Shown piece after piece: positions 1-11,449 of a stretch of 64,000 bases of DNA. The DNA comes from Polytrichum commune (taxonomy: Eukaryota; Streptophyta; Polytrichopsida; Polytrichales; Polytrichaceae). The notes below the pieces were generated by a model that worked only from the letters and a program-made list of their open reading frames with translations, was not told the origin of the DNA and ran no database searches. Position 1 is the first letter of the stretch; each line of letters starts with the position of its first letter. Where the stretch lies: the NCBI GenBank assembly GCA_950295325.1, contig OX485804.1, positions 28,024,001 to 28,088,000 of the forward strand. Reading direction: 5' to 3'. The translations under genes were made by a program, and so were the position numbers.

Positions 1-220
1 ACCCGTTGATTTATTCTTTTGTAACACGCGTGAGGACCCACATGAAGAGAGATTCGTTGAATTAGCATTTGGTTGAGGGCCCGGTCACATACGGTTTCAC
101 ACTACACTTGAGAGTCCGTGACCACACTACATGATTTTGGAGGTGTCTTGAACACTTTCTTTTGGGCTCTCACGATCTCATGGTCCCGGCTCTTGGCTCG
201 TGTGTGAATTGAAGTGGCCC
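1..220 (-). mobile_element. Tourist-like MITE (family T1), truncated by window edge
   Basis: This is the end of a non-autonomous PIF/Harbinger-type element in reverse orientation. Its sequence, from the GTGAGGACCCAC stretch near position 30 to the terminal GAAGTGGCCC at 220, parallels the end of the copy finishing at 63,222. The rest lies outside the window to the left. It belongs to the family whose complete copies are at 26,955-27,457 and 62,454-62,956 (TIR GGGCCACTTCACAC). No coding capacity is seen. Confidence 0.7.
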
Positions 221-1432
221 TCGATTTTGATCCTAAATTTGAAATGACACTATTTTGTGCTTTGCGACCATGGCTGATTTTTCACAAAGTTTTTGCCCGT
301 CCACGTTCAAAAACCTTGAATTGAAAGGCAAAAAAAAAATGCAACCCGTCCCAAAACCGGTGTGAAAATGAAAATACCCACCCGCAAGAGGTATAAATAA
401 GTCTCTTACAATGTTGGTAAAAAAACTAGAAAAAAAAAAAAACCAAAACCAAAAAAACCGAAAAAACCGAAAGATGTCGACATGTGACTGGTTGCACTTG
501 GAAACAATAGGATCTTGACAAATTATGCCTTCAATGTTTGTTAGTTATTTGTCTTTTGTTGTCGATTCTCATCTTTTTAGTACACCCCATTCTAAATTTT
601 ATGGTTGATGAATTAATGTATGCAGGCGAATCAAGCACTTCAAGATTGATATTTTGATTGGGTATTAGTGGTTTGATTGCATTATGCTTATATTCACATG
701 TCATATATGGCATAATGTAACTGATATTTGTACCATTTATTTTTTGGGAAAAAATATCAAAAAAACTGTTATCATAAGAACAATGTCCAAAGTGAATTTG
801 ACACGTCCAAAAACCGGTTCATTTTCTAAGAACCCGTCCACTGAAAATGACTTTTTTTTTTAATGAACATGTCCCTGGACATGTCAGGGACCTTGTGAAA
901 AATCACCACTATTTGCAACTGCGAACAAGATGAAGCAATTCTCGATCGGATTCCACAGCCGATCGATTCCTTGTGGAGTTTTTTTTTATATATATAGTTT
1001 TTTATAGTTTTCTTTTCTTTTCTACCCTGTGGAGTCGGAAGGTGCCGACAATAGAGCCGCAAACCTTATTTGGAATGCAGTGGATGAAAGGGCAGAGGCA
1101 TCGCGGGCAGCATCAAGCAGTTGCCAAAGCATCGATCAAAGTCAAGTAAACCAAGCCAAGCCGAATTAAGCTGGGGAAGCTTGATATATATATACATATA
1201 TGGAGTGAGGCCATGCCAGTTGCTATTTGTAGTGATGGTGGTGATGGTGGTGGGTGGCCATTATAATATGGCATCAACCATCCCCTCATTAGATGACCAA
1301 TAGCATTGGAGCAGGCAGGCTGTAATAAGTGGGTAGTAATGTTGTGGCCCATATTAAAAAACAAACCCCGCCTTCGTCGTGATTCTAGTCACTCCAAGGA
1401 TTTGGGAAAGTTCTCTGGACCACAAAAGCCAC
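221..1432. other. Intergenic, no gene recognised
   Basis: AT-rich non-coding DNA with poly-A tracts around 420-460. Positions 460-530 resemble part of the dispersed repeat also seen at 41,330-41,410 and 57,990-58,080, with a shared GACTTGGAAA-type motif. No ORF looks like a known protein. Confidence 0.5.
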
Positions 1433-1500
1433 AAAAGCATGTGCAGAACCTTTGCAAAAGCATGTGCCGAACCTTTGCAAAAGCATGTGCCGGAGTGTTA
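1433..1500. repeat. 23-bp tandem repeat, nearly three copies
   Basis: The unit AAAGCATGTGC followed by a GAACCTTTGCA block repeats in tandem, with a third copy cut short. It lies about 100 bp left of the hAT element at 1,596. No function is suggested. Confidence 0.75.
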
Positions 1501-1595
1501 TTATTACACATTCGTTCCTGATTCGGGTTTAGTATCGGAGTATAGTAGTGGGTCTCATGCACTCAGATCAGAAGTTGGGTTTATGATCGATCGAT

Positions 1596-2569
1596 CAGTG
1601 TTCTAATAAGGGCCACTTCACACATGAGCCAAGAGCCGTGACCTTGTAATGGTGAGGACCCTTGACTCTCATCCAAAGGCCGTACCATGGCTGTTGGGAA
1701 AGTTGTTTTATGTAGTCACGGGCCCTCAAGCATAGTGTGAAGTGAGAATGGACCATGTTGCGGGACCATTGCATATTTTGTTGGTGAAAAAAGAGGGGAG
1801 GATTTGGTTTAATATAATATGTCTCCGAGTTTATCAATTTAAGATAACTACTTGATGGTGTTTGTCTGTCCTGGAATCTATTCTGGAATTTGCCATGTAG
1901 TATGTCCTGAAATATGTCATGCTAGAAAAAATATTAAAAAAATCATGGTCTCCCAGAATTTGCGTCAAGCCCACCTCTTGGAGGTGGGTCTAACGCAAAT
2001 TCTGGTAGACCATGCACCCTTATCCACAACTAGCCATGTAGGACTCCATGTAGAATTTTCATCCACAAACTTTTCTTTGGGCCTTTAGGCCTTCACCTCC
2101 TAGTGTGAAGTGAACTTGGACGGTCTCCGCCTTTTCGACCAATGAGAGCTCTTACATTGCCATGGTCAAGGGCCTTCAGCCTTGTGTGTGAAGTGGCCCT
2201 AAGATTGAAGCCTTCGATGCCCTTCAAAATATACCTCTCTCAAAACAACCCTTCAAAACGAATTTCCATATTGAAAATGAAGACATCACTTGAAGGCCTT
2301 AATATGATTTGCCAGCCACAAGAACCAACAAGCGTAGGGCATTGTCACTACAAGAAGTGGAATAGGATGATTGATACTTAATTGATTCTTCACATTGTAC
2401 TGGAAACATGTACCATATAATTCATGCACAAGTTTGATATGAGTTTTGTATTTCATTTTTGTATTCTTGGATTGACGTCTTGGGTTTGAACCAACGCTTT
2501 AGTTGAAGGGATGAAATTTGAGAGCCCTTTCAAATGAAACTCGTATGAGGGCTTCAATCTTGAACATTG
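1596..2569 (+). mobile_element. hAT element copy A, internally deleted and split by a MITE
   Basis: The left terminus CAGTGTTC is at 1,596 and the right terminus CTTGAACATTG ends at 2,569. These match the TIRs of the hAT copies at 7,864-8,964 and 60,682-61,851. A Tourist-like MITE (1,610-2,199) sits inside the left TIR; without it the end reads CAGTGTTCTAAGATTGAAG. Only the last codons of the transposase survive (about 2,310-2,360, reading TNKRRALSLQEVE then a stop). The flanking octamers are CGATCGAT (1,588-1,595) and TGATCAAT (2,570-2,577). They differ only by two changes of the CpG-decay type, as expected for an old 8-bp target duplication. Confidence 0.85.
1610..2199 (+). mobile_element. 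Tourist-like MITE (family T1), nested in hAT copy A
   Basis: The termini are GGGCCACTTCACACATGAG and, at the right end, GTGTGTGAAGTGGCCC, which are inverted repeats. A perfect 3-bp TAA duplication flanks it (1,607-1,609 and 2,200-2,202), typical of PIF/Harbinger elements. At 590 bp it is longer than the 503-bp copies elsewhere. An internal palindrome at about 1,944-2,013 (TGGTCTCCCAGAATTTGCGT and its partner) accounts for part of the difference. No protein is encoded. Confidence 0.88.
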
Positions 2570-2577
2570 TGATCAAT

Positions 2578-4028
2578 GGACCACCGATGAACATATATTA
2601 TGTACAGTGTTGGTGCCCAGACCCCATCAAAGTTTAACATTGTACCATGTTTGTTCCTAAATGTTACACCATCAGACAAGCAAATATAGTTTGGCTTTAA
2701 ACATGCTGGAGCAAGTGTGGAGAAAAATCATGAATGTACCAAGGAAAATAATGATTAAGGTACATAAACCTAAAGGTATACTTTCAACCCCTTTTCCATT
2801 GTGTATGTGGTTAAATGTGGTTGATTCAAATTTTTAACTTCTACTTGTGAGAGAGAAAGAGAGAGGCACAACCAAAAAACCAAAACAAACAAACAAACAA
2901 ACACACACATAAGTCTATCCAAATTTGCGAGTCGATTGTTTACAAGTGCAAAATCACCCGTGACACAATCTAGCCACACACCATACCAAATTGTCACCCA
3001 TAGTTGAAAGCATGCGGGGTCTACTGCCCTCCTCCCCATCTTGCTTCCCCAACACGTTGCCTTCTGCTCCTCCCTAGGTCATGCTAAAGTTACCTTGATG
3101 TACCTACCTACTATCTACAATTACAACTGACATATTTACATAGCAATTAGTGACCACCCACTAATCCAAAAAGCACTTCTTGAATACTTTCTAAGATTAA
3201 TATGATGGCTCATTGGTTAGGATGCCCCAACAAATGAACATGTGACACCTGCTCAACACAAACCACTCTATGCACAACTTTGTAACCACATAAAAGATCA
3301 TATGTCTACTCTTCGGAAATTCATCATAAATTGGGGTTCACTCACCCTAATCTCATTCTTATGGCATGGGTTTTGTAGAAGATTTGATGGTCAGCTATAT
3401 TTGTTTTCCTATATATATTACACATCGTCAGAGGCCAAACCTCTAGGAACACAACTAGCATACAAGTCCTATGCAACCCTCCCACGTTAACGAAAGAACA
3501 ATGCAAATCTACCATAATGCTAGATTTGCAAACTTTCTAGTTACATAGGGCAAATTTCTAGTGACGTAAGCCAATAACATGGGACTCATATGCTTGTAGC
3601 GGAAATAATTATAAGTCTACTTTAACTATTGAAGACCAAGAAGGATTTTTTAAAAAAAATTTCCAAAAAAAATCTGAACATTCACCTCTACCCAACCATG
3701 TCAACCTACACACTTAAATTACAGTACTTTAAACAAGTTTGTTGTTTTTACTTGATGCATTGGAGGGTGATACATACATTGAAATGGACACCCAATTTGT
3801 GATTCCACCAAGTACTTGAAGTACCTCATGAGTAACTTGGCAAACTTATTTACGCAGTTGGCTTGGCTCCCTTGGCGGTGCCTGTTCATAACAGTTAATT
3901 TATTTCCCCCTGCCAGTGTAAGTACTGGAGTCCTTCAACTTTGTGTCTTTCAAAACCTCAACAATGCCGCTTCTTAAAGTAGCGAGTCAGCCCCCCAGAA
4001 AGTAAACTCCCCGTACTTTAGGGTAGAT
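2578..4028. other. Intergenic, no gene recognised
   Basis: AT-rich sequence with a short CAAA microsatellite near 2,885-2,905. Reading frames are short and resemble no known family. Confidence 0.5.
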
Positions 4029-4031
4029 TTA

Positions 4032-4412
4032 GGGTGAGTTTCCATGTAGGTTGCTTGCCCACTAGATTCTAGATAATAGTGGGTTGGAGGTATTCGCATG
4101 TAGGTAAAGCATCAGCTGCTAACCAACCGCATATATGGCTAATTAGAATGTGGAGGTTTTGCGGACACATGACGCTAGACTTCCCTCTGCCCACTAAAGC
4201 ACTTTATGACTTACAAGTGCCCGTCGTTGAAGGATTGAGGGCCGGTTTTAATAAGAGGAGGAGGTTAGTAGGTGAGACGAGATTTGAGAAGACGAGAGTA
4301 GCTAGATGGCACATACAAACCCTACTCCACCAAATTCCATCTACATTTGGGTGGGTTTGTCCTTATTCCCACTAGAATATGGTGGGCGAGTGGCCTACAT
4401 GGAAACTCACCC
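4032..4412. mobile_element. MITE of family T2 (381 bp) with TTA duplication
   Basis: The inverted ends are GGGTGAGTTTCCATGTAGG on the left and the matching CCTACATGGAAACTCACCC on the right. The arms extend about 30 bp through TTGCTTGCCCAC and GTGGGCGAGTGG. A perfect TTA duplication flanks it (4,029-4,031 and 4,413-4,415), as in PIF/Harbinger-type MITEs. The element at 11,355-11,425 shares these ends but is far shorter. Confidence 0.88.
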
Positions 4413-4415
4413 TTA

Positions 4416-7400
4416 TTGTGTTGGTTGTTATGGCATAAGAAGTTATACCATGGCAATATTAGGATCATTGATTGGCCCACACCAATAGGAGAGTTTCCAT
4501 CTTGATAAGAGTGCTTGTCTTGTATGCATTGGCAAAACTGTATTACGTCACATCTAGTGAGGTCAATATGGGTAGGACAAAAAAATCCATACTAGTAGTA
4601 ATGGATTTTGGAAAGAGATGCACTTTCCCTATTGAGAGGGATTCCTCCTACTGCCCAAGACCAATAACTAGCCATATGTTGGGCATTATGTCAACGTCGG
4701 TAAAGCTTTGGACATGATCTTGCAATATATTTTGATTAGTTGAGCACTTCCATATGGAAGTAAGCTACACTGGTATGTGTAATTAGGTTGCCCCACGCTC
4801 TATCAACATTCCACCCTATTTTAATATTTACTACAACATTGATACATATAAGGATAAGGAGATATTATAGTGGTGTAAAAATACAATAACCATGTTTGGT
4901 TGTGGTGATTATTATGGATGAATGAACAAAGTATAAGTTTTTTGATATAATTTTGACTCAAGATAATTTGTGTGGGTAAAGAGGCAACCTCTTCGCAAAG
5001 GCAACATGATCGCACATATCAATGTCAATAGGCCTAATTCGGTTACTACAATTATATTGAACGCTTGATTTTGGGTCTAATTTAGTCAACTTATGTCACT
5101 AAAATGTCAACATCGTTTCAATAACATAAATCAAACAAACATGTGTTTAAAAGAGATTGCAGCACATGCTCAAATGTTGTTAACCATTCTAAGTTCAATA
5201 ATCAACATTATTTCTTTTTTATTATTTGAGGGGGGACCTCTATGTCCTCCTTATGGCTCACTATGATAATCCATAACAGTTTGAGATTAGCTCCACAACT
5301 TTCTAGATTCGATCATAGCTTCTTATTAAGATGCAATTTCAGATGCACATACATTTGAACCTCACGAATACAAGGCCCGTCTACCTTGGGAGGGGGTTCA
5401 ACATATGGTTGGGTAAGTTTGGCCTTGTTTTAGGATGAAAAGTATAGGGCCAAGACTCAAGCCTCCACACTTTTGTGATGATGAAGTATCTTCCTTGATA
5501 TTAATGTATGAACGTCCTTCATCCTCTATATGTCAACTCTCCAAAAATGGCGCCTATCAAAGTGACATTGCAAGGAGTGGATCCCTAAAAGTAAAATCCC
5601 AACCATGGTAACTATGCCCGATTGTGAAGCTAAACCGTGAACCCTAAACCCTAAACCACCTTATTTTATCTATGACAGAGGAGCTATCTAGGCCTTCATG
5701 ACCAATCAAAGTTGAGAGCGGTAGCCACCTCCAAATAGGATTAGTCCTCATGAGCTTCTTGGGCCCTTTGCAATGCCATTTCCCATGCATGATGCAACTC
5801 ATCCCACGTGGGGTTTTCACTTCCGTATTATGCCATTGTTATATGTCAGTAACCCTATCACATGACTCAATCCCAAGTGGTTCACATAGCGATGCCCCAT
5901 ATAAAGTGTCAAATAATGTTCCATTTCTTGAAGTCCTTCTTTATAGTTTCACCAAAAGTTGTCTGTTTCCAATGGAAGAACCTATCTTGGGCAATCATGG
6001 AGCCATTGAGCTTGCACATGATGTGGATGGACCATTGTCAAACGCTATGAGAATGGATGCAGTCCCCCAAAACAACGACCAACTTGCTCATGTTAAGAAG
6101 ACAATAAGGATATTGTGACAAGATGGTGACGGAGCATCTAATAGATGCCCACTTCACCATCTAATAGTAGGTGAAGTCATCGACCATCTTATGAAGGGCA
6201 TCCATGGGGTGGTTTTACCAGGAAGGAACTAACAACATTGCATTTCATGATATGCATATGACTAAAACCCTAGGCAAGGGTGGACATAACCTTTGTTGTT
6301 GAGATTGTAAGGCTTATGAGGCTGTTTAGCGAAGCATCGTGAATATGAATCAACTGGAACAAGTCACGTGTTCACTAGTTCGATATTGAACTAGGCTCAG
6401 GCCCATTTGACTCCTTGACTATAATTGAAAAAAGGGTCAAAGAAGAGAATTCATCCAACCTACTTGGTCCCTTTTTGACCTCAACCTCCAAGTTCAAGAC
6501 ATCAATTACTTCCTCTTTACTAAAATTTTCAAAGAAGTCGATTACTGAAGCACGACAAGGCTAACATATGTTGACCGTGTCCTCATTGTTGATTATGTCG
6601 CACTCTCTCCCCTTTGGTTCTTCCTCATAATTTGGAGACCAGGGTGAGACGGGGGTCTACTAAAATCATCCAAAAAAATAAAGGAGGCTTTACATAATCA
6701 GTGCTAAAAGTGACAACTTCATCATGCTCTACTTAAACTACAATGAAACACGCGCCATTAAATCGCCCCACAGCAATGTACTGACATCCCACACTATTTG
6801 GAATGTTAAGTACAACAACACAAAAATGTACGTAAGTTTTTTCGAACTACACTCAAACAATCCTATTAATATAATGCGGGCCATAATAATCCTCATCCCA
6901 CACTAAACTCACAGTAGAGATTGACACGGGCCACAGTAAAAGAATTCCCCGGGAAAATAGTGTGGATAATAATTCTATATTTTGTGTTACTTTTGTCCTA
7001 CAACTAATACTCGATGTAGTGGCGGAAGTCTTCACGAAGACTCGGGGAAAGACCACCCGGGGCCTTGGCTTGGGCCATTGACTACAAAATTAGTGCGGCC
7101 CGCACTTCTTATTATTATTATTTTCCACCCACACTAAATAGGGCTATTCCACTGTAGTTTTGGCCCAAGGCAATGTGCATGTGGTATAGAGGCACCCTAG
7201 CTATATACGTATGAGCAAAGGCAACCTAAATGTCACATGAGTAGGGGGATGGATATAGCTAGTGTGCCAACAGATGTGGAGAGTGCACAGAGGATCATTC
7301 CGGGATCGATCCCCAAGCCCCTCCCTGCCTCTTCAGCATCATGTGGAGGGCCATGCCAGAAAAATGCATAAGAAATAGTAAATGGTGCACAACACTTCCG

Positions 7401-7637
7401 TCGTGTGAGCTGGACACTTCCGTCACCTCTGGGGCACAAGCAGGTTAGAAAGTAACTTTGCATGTACGATACGGAGCCCAGGGCCGGCCTGGCTTAAGCT
7501 TAACTTAAGCTTATATACTGTAGCTGCTGGAAGAGCCACTCTTCACAATGGGCAGGGAGGAAACAAATTAAGGCAGGCAGCTGTGTCAGCTTTGCAAAAG
7601 CCTTCCGGAGTCTGGCCTTGGTGCACATAACCTGGTA
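4416..7637. other. Intergenic, no gene recognised
   Basis: No convincing coding region in 3.2 kb. About 5,035-5,290 carries a weak copy of a dispersed repeat better preserved at 10,880-11,165, 40,430-41,090 and 59,290-59,480. Positions 5,638-5,660 have three CCCTAAA units, too few for a telomere tract. The longest frame (5,750-6,118) has no recognisable domain. Confidence 0.45.
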
Positions 7638-7863
7638 ACATTACTCACGAGGAGGCTATGGCGGAGGGAGCCTGCCTGCATGGATGCATCCCCCCCCCCC
7701 TTTTCCCAAACGGGAAGGCTACTCCATATCCCGAGATTCTGGTGGCATATGCATGAGGGCACTTTCTAGAAGTGTGGTGTTTTCCTTTCTTTTTTGGAAC
7801 ACATGAGGCGTTGGACCACCTTGTTAGTTTTCTGTCAAGTGGGAAGATGATTTCACAGCCAGG

Positions 7864-8964
7864 CAGTGCTCAAAATTGAAGTCTTCAGTGCCCTTCAAAT
7901 GGGTTTTGGGACTTCAAAAAATACCTCAAGGAAAACAACCCTTCAAAACATAATCCTCGTGTCTAAGTGCTCCCTTCACTTGGAGTGCTGGATAAATAAT
8001 ACCCTTCAAGTATTGTTCATCATCTCAAGTAGCCGTTTAACTCCGGCTGTCTAACTTTGGGCTCCAGAACTCAGATCCAGATGGGAATTAGTCCAAATGG
8101 GAATTGTATGTTGTTAGGTTTGGTTGTGAGAAAGTGCATACTTTGCATCACGACTCTATGCCCGGGTGTGATGTAGGGGGCTCGTTGGAGGATTGCATCA
8201 CCCTTGGTAGACTATACGTCCAAATGTGAATCACTGAATGATTGCTTCCCCGACTTGCCCATTTTTAATGCGGCCAGGCTTTTTAGCCCAAAACACTATC
8301 CCATGGATGCATTGGATCGAGGCACTTTAACTGAGCAATGGTTGAACCGGTTGGTGACACATTTCAAGTGGAGCTTTGTTCTTGTTGATCAAGCCAATGC
8401 GGAGTTGCTCGAATTTGTGGAGATGTTATCTTCAGCTTGTCAACACTGAAGTATGCATGAAGATTGGGTTTTTTGTGGCCGTGACCGAGAGTTTAAGATC
8501 AATTGGCCAACCCTAATGTCGCTATGGCAAGCCATACTTGTGATCCCTACTAGCACTGTTGTTTGTGAGCGTGGTTTTTCAAAGCAGAATTGGGTTAAGA
8601 GCGAAAGGAGAACATGCCTAAACCTTGACACACTTGATGCATTGATGAGGGTTAGCCTAAACAGTTTGGGAGTTGAATTCATGGATTGGAATGGCATTTT
8701 TGACACTTGGAAAACCGTTACAGTAACCAACAAGCGTAGGGCATTGTCACTTCAAGAGGTGGAGTTAGATAGTTGATTCTCCATTATTTCATTGTACTAG
8801 AAGCATGTACCATGCAAATCATGCATAATTTTAATATAAGTTTTATATTTCTTTGAAAATTTTCCATTGACGTCCTAGATTTAGATATGCCCTTCAATTG
8901 CAATGTTGAAATTTCAGAGCCCTTCAAAATGAAATTCATATGAGGACTTCAATTTTGAGCACTG
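7864..8964 (+). mobile_element. hAT element copy B, 1,101 bp, with perfect TIRs and 8-bp target duplication
   Basis: A perfect 20-bp inverted repeat forms the ends (CAGTGCTCAAAATTGAAGTC). The perfect octamer CAGCCAGG flanks it (7,856-7,863 and 8,965-8,972), the hallmark of hAT insertion. Subterminal CCCTTCAAA motifs repeat near both ends. Only the C-terminal part of a hAT transposase is inside (8,204-8,776), so the element cannot make a full enzyme and is non-autonomous. The intact ends and perfect duplication suggest a fairly recent insertion. Confidence 0.93.
8204..8776 (+). pseudogene. hAT transposase C-terminal dimerisation domain fragment, one stop
   Basis: The reading matches the hAT-family C-terminal dimerisation region. 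WPTLMSLWQAILVIPTST is followed by VVCERGFSKQNWVKSERR and then LDTLDALMRVSL, the conserved tail of hAT transposases. The N-terminal zinc finger and the catalytic region are absent. A single in-frame TGA at 8,447 splits it. The related copy at 60,875-61,380 has CGA at that codon, so the stop looks like a CpG to TpG mutation. After the stop the frame continues unchanged to the end, VELDS, about 190 bp before the right TIR. It is not expected to be catalytically active. Confidence 0.88.
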
Positions 8965-9500
8965 CAGCCAGGAATCGTGAGGCGAAACCAATAAGCTACT
9001 TTGCGAACTACCAACCATTCCGTCTGGGGTTTGGGCGAACCAACACATGCACTTGTTCCTTGTTGGATGTTTCATAACTTATTAATATTACTCACGAGGA
9101 TGCAGAGCATACTTGCCCCCCCCCCCCTTTTCCCAAACGGGAAGGCTACTCCATATCCCGAGTTTTTGGCGGCATATGCATGAAGGCACTTTCTAGAAAT
9201 GTGGTGTTTTTCTTTCTTTTTTGGAACACAGGAGGCGCTTGACCACCTGGTTAGTTTTTTGTCAAGTAGGAAGATGATTTCACCACTAGGAATCGTGAGG
9301 CGAAGCCAATAAGCCACTTTGCGAACTGCCAACCATTCCGTTCAGGATTTGGGCGAACCAACTCATGCACTTGTTCCTTGTTGGATGTCTGAACCCTCGC
9401 CTCCAAGGAACTAGTGTATGGATTGGTTCACCCGAGCCCTCCGTTTAGTTTGGGTACCTTTCCACTATCATCTGGTGGTTTAGGGTCATTTCGGACCAGA

Positions 9501-9750
9501 AATGTGGTATTTTCATGACACGAAATGATCAGAGTCGAGCTCTTGTCATTATGGGCACTTCGTGTCGTGAAACTACCACATTTAACACCATATTCGAAAT
9601 TTTGGGAAAATTCCATGATTTTGGGAAAATACAGTTTAGGTTGAGTTGACCTAAAATGTACCCACTGGGTACATTTTAGGTCGACTCCACCTAAACTGTC
9701 ATCAAATTGGGAGACTGGAAATCTCCCAAAATTTCGAATATGGTGTTATT
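9501..9750. repeat. Two adjacent long hairpins
   Basis: Hairpin 1 has arms of about 24 bp at 9,501-9,524 and 9,559-9,582 around ATGACACGAA / TTCGTGTCGT. Hairpin 2 has outer arms at 9,584-9,614 and 9,717-9,747 (AACACCATATTCGAAATTTT and partner). Its inner near-perfect palindrome has 34-bp arms at 9,631-9,664 and 9,666-9,699, a one-base centre and two mismatches. No protein is encoded. It could be a foldback element or the source of a hairpin RNA. Confidence 0.85.
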
Positions 9751-11351
9751 TCTACTATGTGTGGGGGGAGGCCAATGGGTCTGTCACGTTAACGAGATGT
9801 TGACCGAGCTAGCCTAGCCCGGCCCCATGTGTTAGGTTAGCACGCAAGCTGACATCCATGTCACTATTGTTTTTTCTTCAAATAAACAAGTGCTTATTGG
9901 GTTACAAATCTCACCGGGTGTCGGTTTTCTTCACCTTGTGAATAATACTCAGGTTGGGTATTGCTCATCATGTGAGGGAGGACCAACATAAGGAGGGGGG
10001 GGGGGCATAATTCCTCCCTAATTCATGGCACTATGGGTGCATCACCTAGTGCTGAGTGGTTTTATTTGCTTGGAGGAAACGTGAGTAAGCTTACAAACAA
10101 TAGGAGAGAGGGAATCATCGTATACGAATGTACCTCTCATTCCTCCAACACACAAACCTTGACATAGTGTGCAACTTGGAGATTACTTCTTTTTAGTTGA
10201 TATGACACTAGAATTAGCTTTAAGTAATTTGAATTAATATACTCGAGATCATTCATAATTAATCGGCAACAAACCTATAGGGGTTCAAGTTTTTATGTTG
10301 GATGGATGAGAGGTACTCTCATACATGATAATTCCCTCTCTCCTAAACAACATGGTTTCAAACAACACAATTATTAAATTGACATGACTATGGTTCAAAA
10401 TCGTATCATTAGGTACTCAATCTTCCCATGTTATTTCTTGAGCCCACAAATACTTGCAATATAGATGTCAACATCCCCTGAATAACATTTCAACCTCTTC
10501 ATATTCAATATGAAGGAGAAGTCCTCTTCTATCTAGAATATGAAAGAGGGTCTCATTCTTAACCCACCTTCCCAAGATAGAAAGGGACCGGTTTAGTAGG
10601 TTTAATGTTGGTCATAGGCTACACAATGTGTGTGTTGTTTTGCATCATGATTACCCATATGGGAGGGGAATGTGCCAATAATGAGTGAGATTTAAATTGA
10701 GAATGTCCGTTCTCATGGTCTCGGGATGTAAGAGAAGGAGTGATATTAAGGAGGATGGTATTACAAAGTTTAGAGTGTACTGTGATGATTGTAAATGCAT
10801 GTTGTTTAAGAATGTGTTTTTAGGACCATGTCTTCTACTAATGTAGACGCACCCACACGACAATAATATGGACACCCATATTTTAGTGGTATATATGTGG
10901 TTAGTGTGGATTTAAAAACAATCAACAAACACCCAAAAGATACGTGTTTAAAAAAGACTTAACTATGTGTTCAATATATGCCAACATTATAGGCTTAATA
11001 ATTGACATACTTGGGGTTTGGGTTGGGGGGGGGGGTATATGACCATTGATGAGCACAAGAATCTTCACTTTGAAAACGAATAAGATGGCTATGGGCACAA
11101 TTTGGAGTTGTTGATTATCTCACACTAATTACATGTTTCATATTCTACGAGAAACATGTGCATATAGAGAACAATCCGAATAACGCACTTCTACCTTATT
11201 GGTGCTTGGATTTGGTTGCTGAAGAAATTAGAAAGGAAAAGCAATGCTAGTGTTAAATTATCAAGTTTAATCACTAACGTGAATATCGGTTTGTTGGTAT
11301 GGCCCTTGTAACACATCATGGGGTATAATGCATCATCATTGGTGGGTGTGC
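9751..11351. other. Intergenic with one dispersed-repeat copy
   Basis: No gene is seen. About 10,880-11,165 is a copy of the repeat also present at 40,430-41,090 and, more weakly, at 5,035-5,290 and 59,290-59,480. It has a G tract (about 11,024-11,034), a TATATGACCAT motif and an ACATGTTTCAT motif. A second G tract lies near 9,996-10,006. Confidence 0.5.
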
Positions 11352-11354
11352 TTA

Positions 11355-11425
11355 GGGTTAGTTTCCATGTAGGCCGCTCACCCACCAAATTTGAGTGGGC
11401 AAGCAACATACATGGAAACTAACCC
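11355..11425. mobile_element. Mini-MITE of family T2 (71 bp) with TTA duplication
   Basis: The element is almost entirely inverted repeat. GGGTTAGTTTCCATGTAGG and its partner flank a short centre. TTA duplications are at 11,352-11,354 and 11,426-11,428. Its ends match those of the 381-bp element at 4,032-4,412, so it is probably an internally deleted derivative. Confidence 0.85.
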
Positions 11426-11449
11426 TTAGTGGTAGGATAAAGCTATTTT

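Larger units (their letters stand above)
7638..9390 (+). repeat. Tandem duplication of a ~310-340 bp unit, first copy interrupted by a hAT element
   Basis: Unit 1 runs about 7,638-7,863 and resumes at 8,965-9,081. Unit 2 runs about 9,082-9,390. Both begin with ATTACTCACGAGGA, pass through a poly-C run and CCCAAACGGGAAGGCTACTC, and end in GTTCCTTGTTGGATGT. The only large difference is the hAT insertion in unit 1. Unit 2 is therefore a paralogous empty site and confirms the hAT borders independently. Confidence 0.85.

Noticed and set aside
5638-5660. Telomere-like CCCTAAA repeats
   Set aside because: Only about three units, in ordinary intergenic DNA; far too short for a telomere or a clear interstitial array. 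A similar short run near 26,840 is rejected for the same reason.
5750-6118. 122-codon plus-strand frame
   Set aside because: No domain or splice context; composition matches surrounding intergenic sequence.
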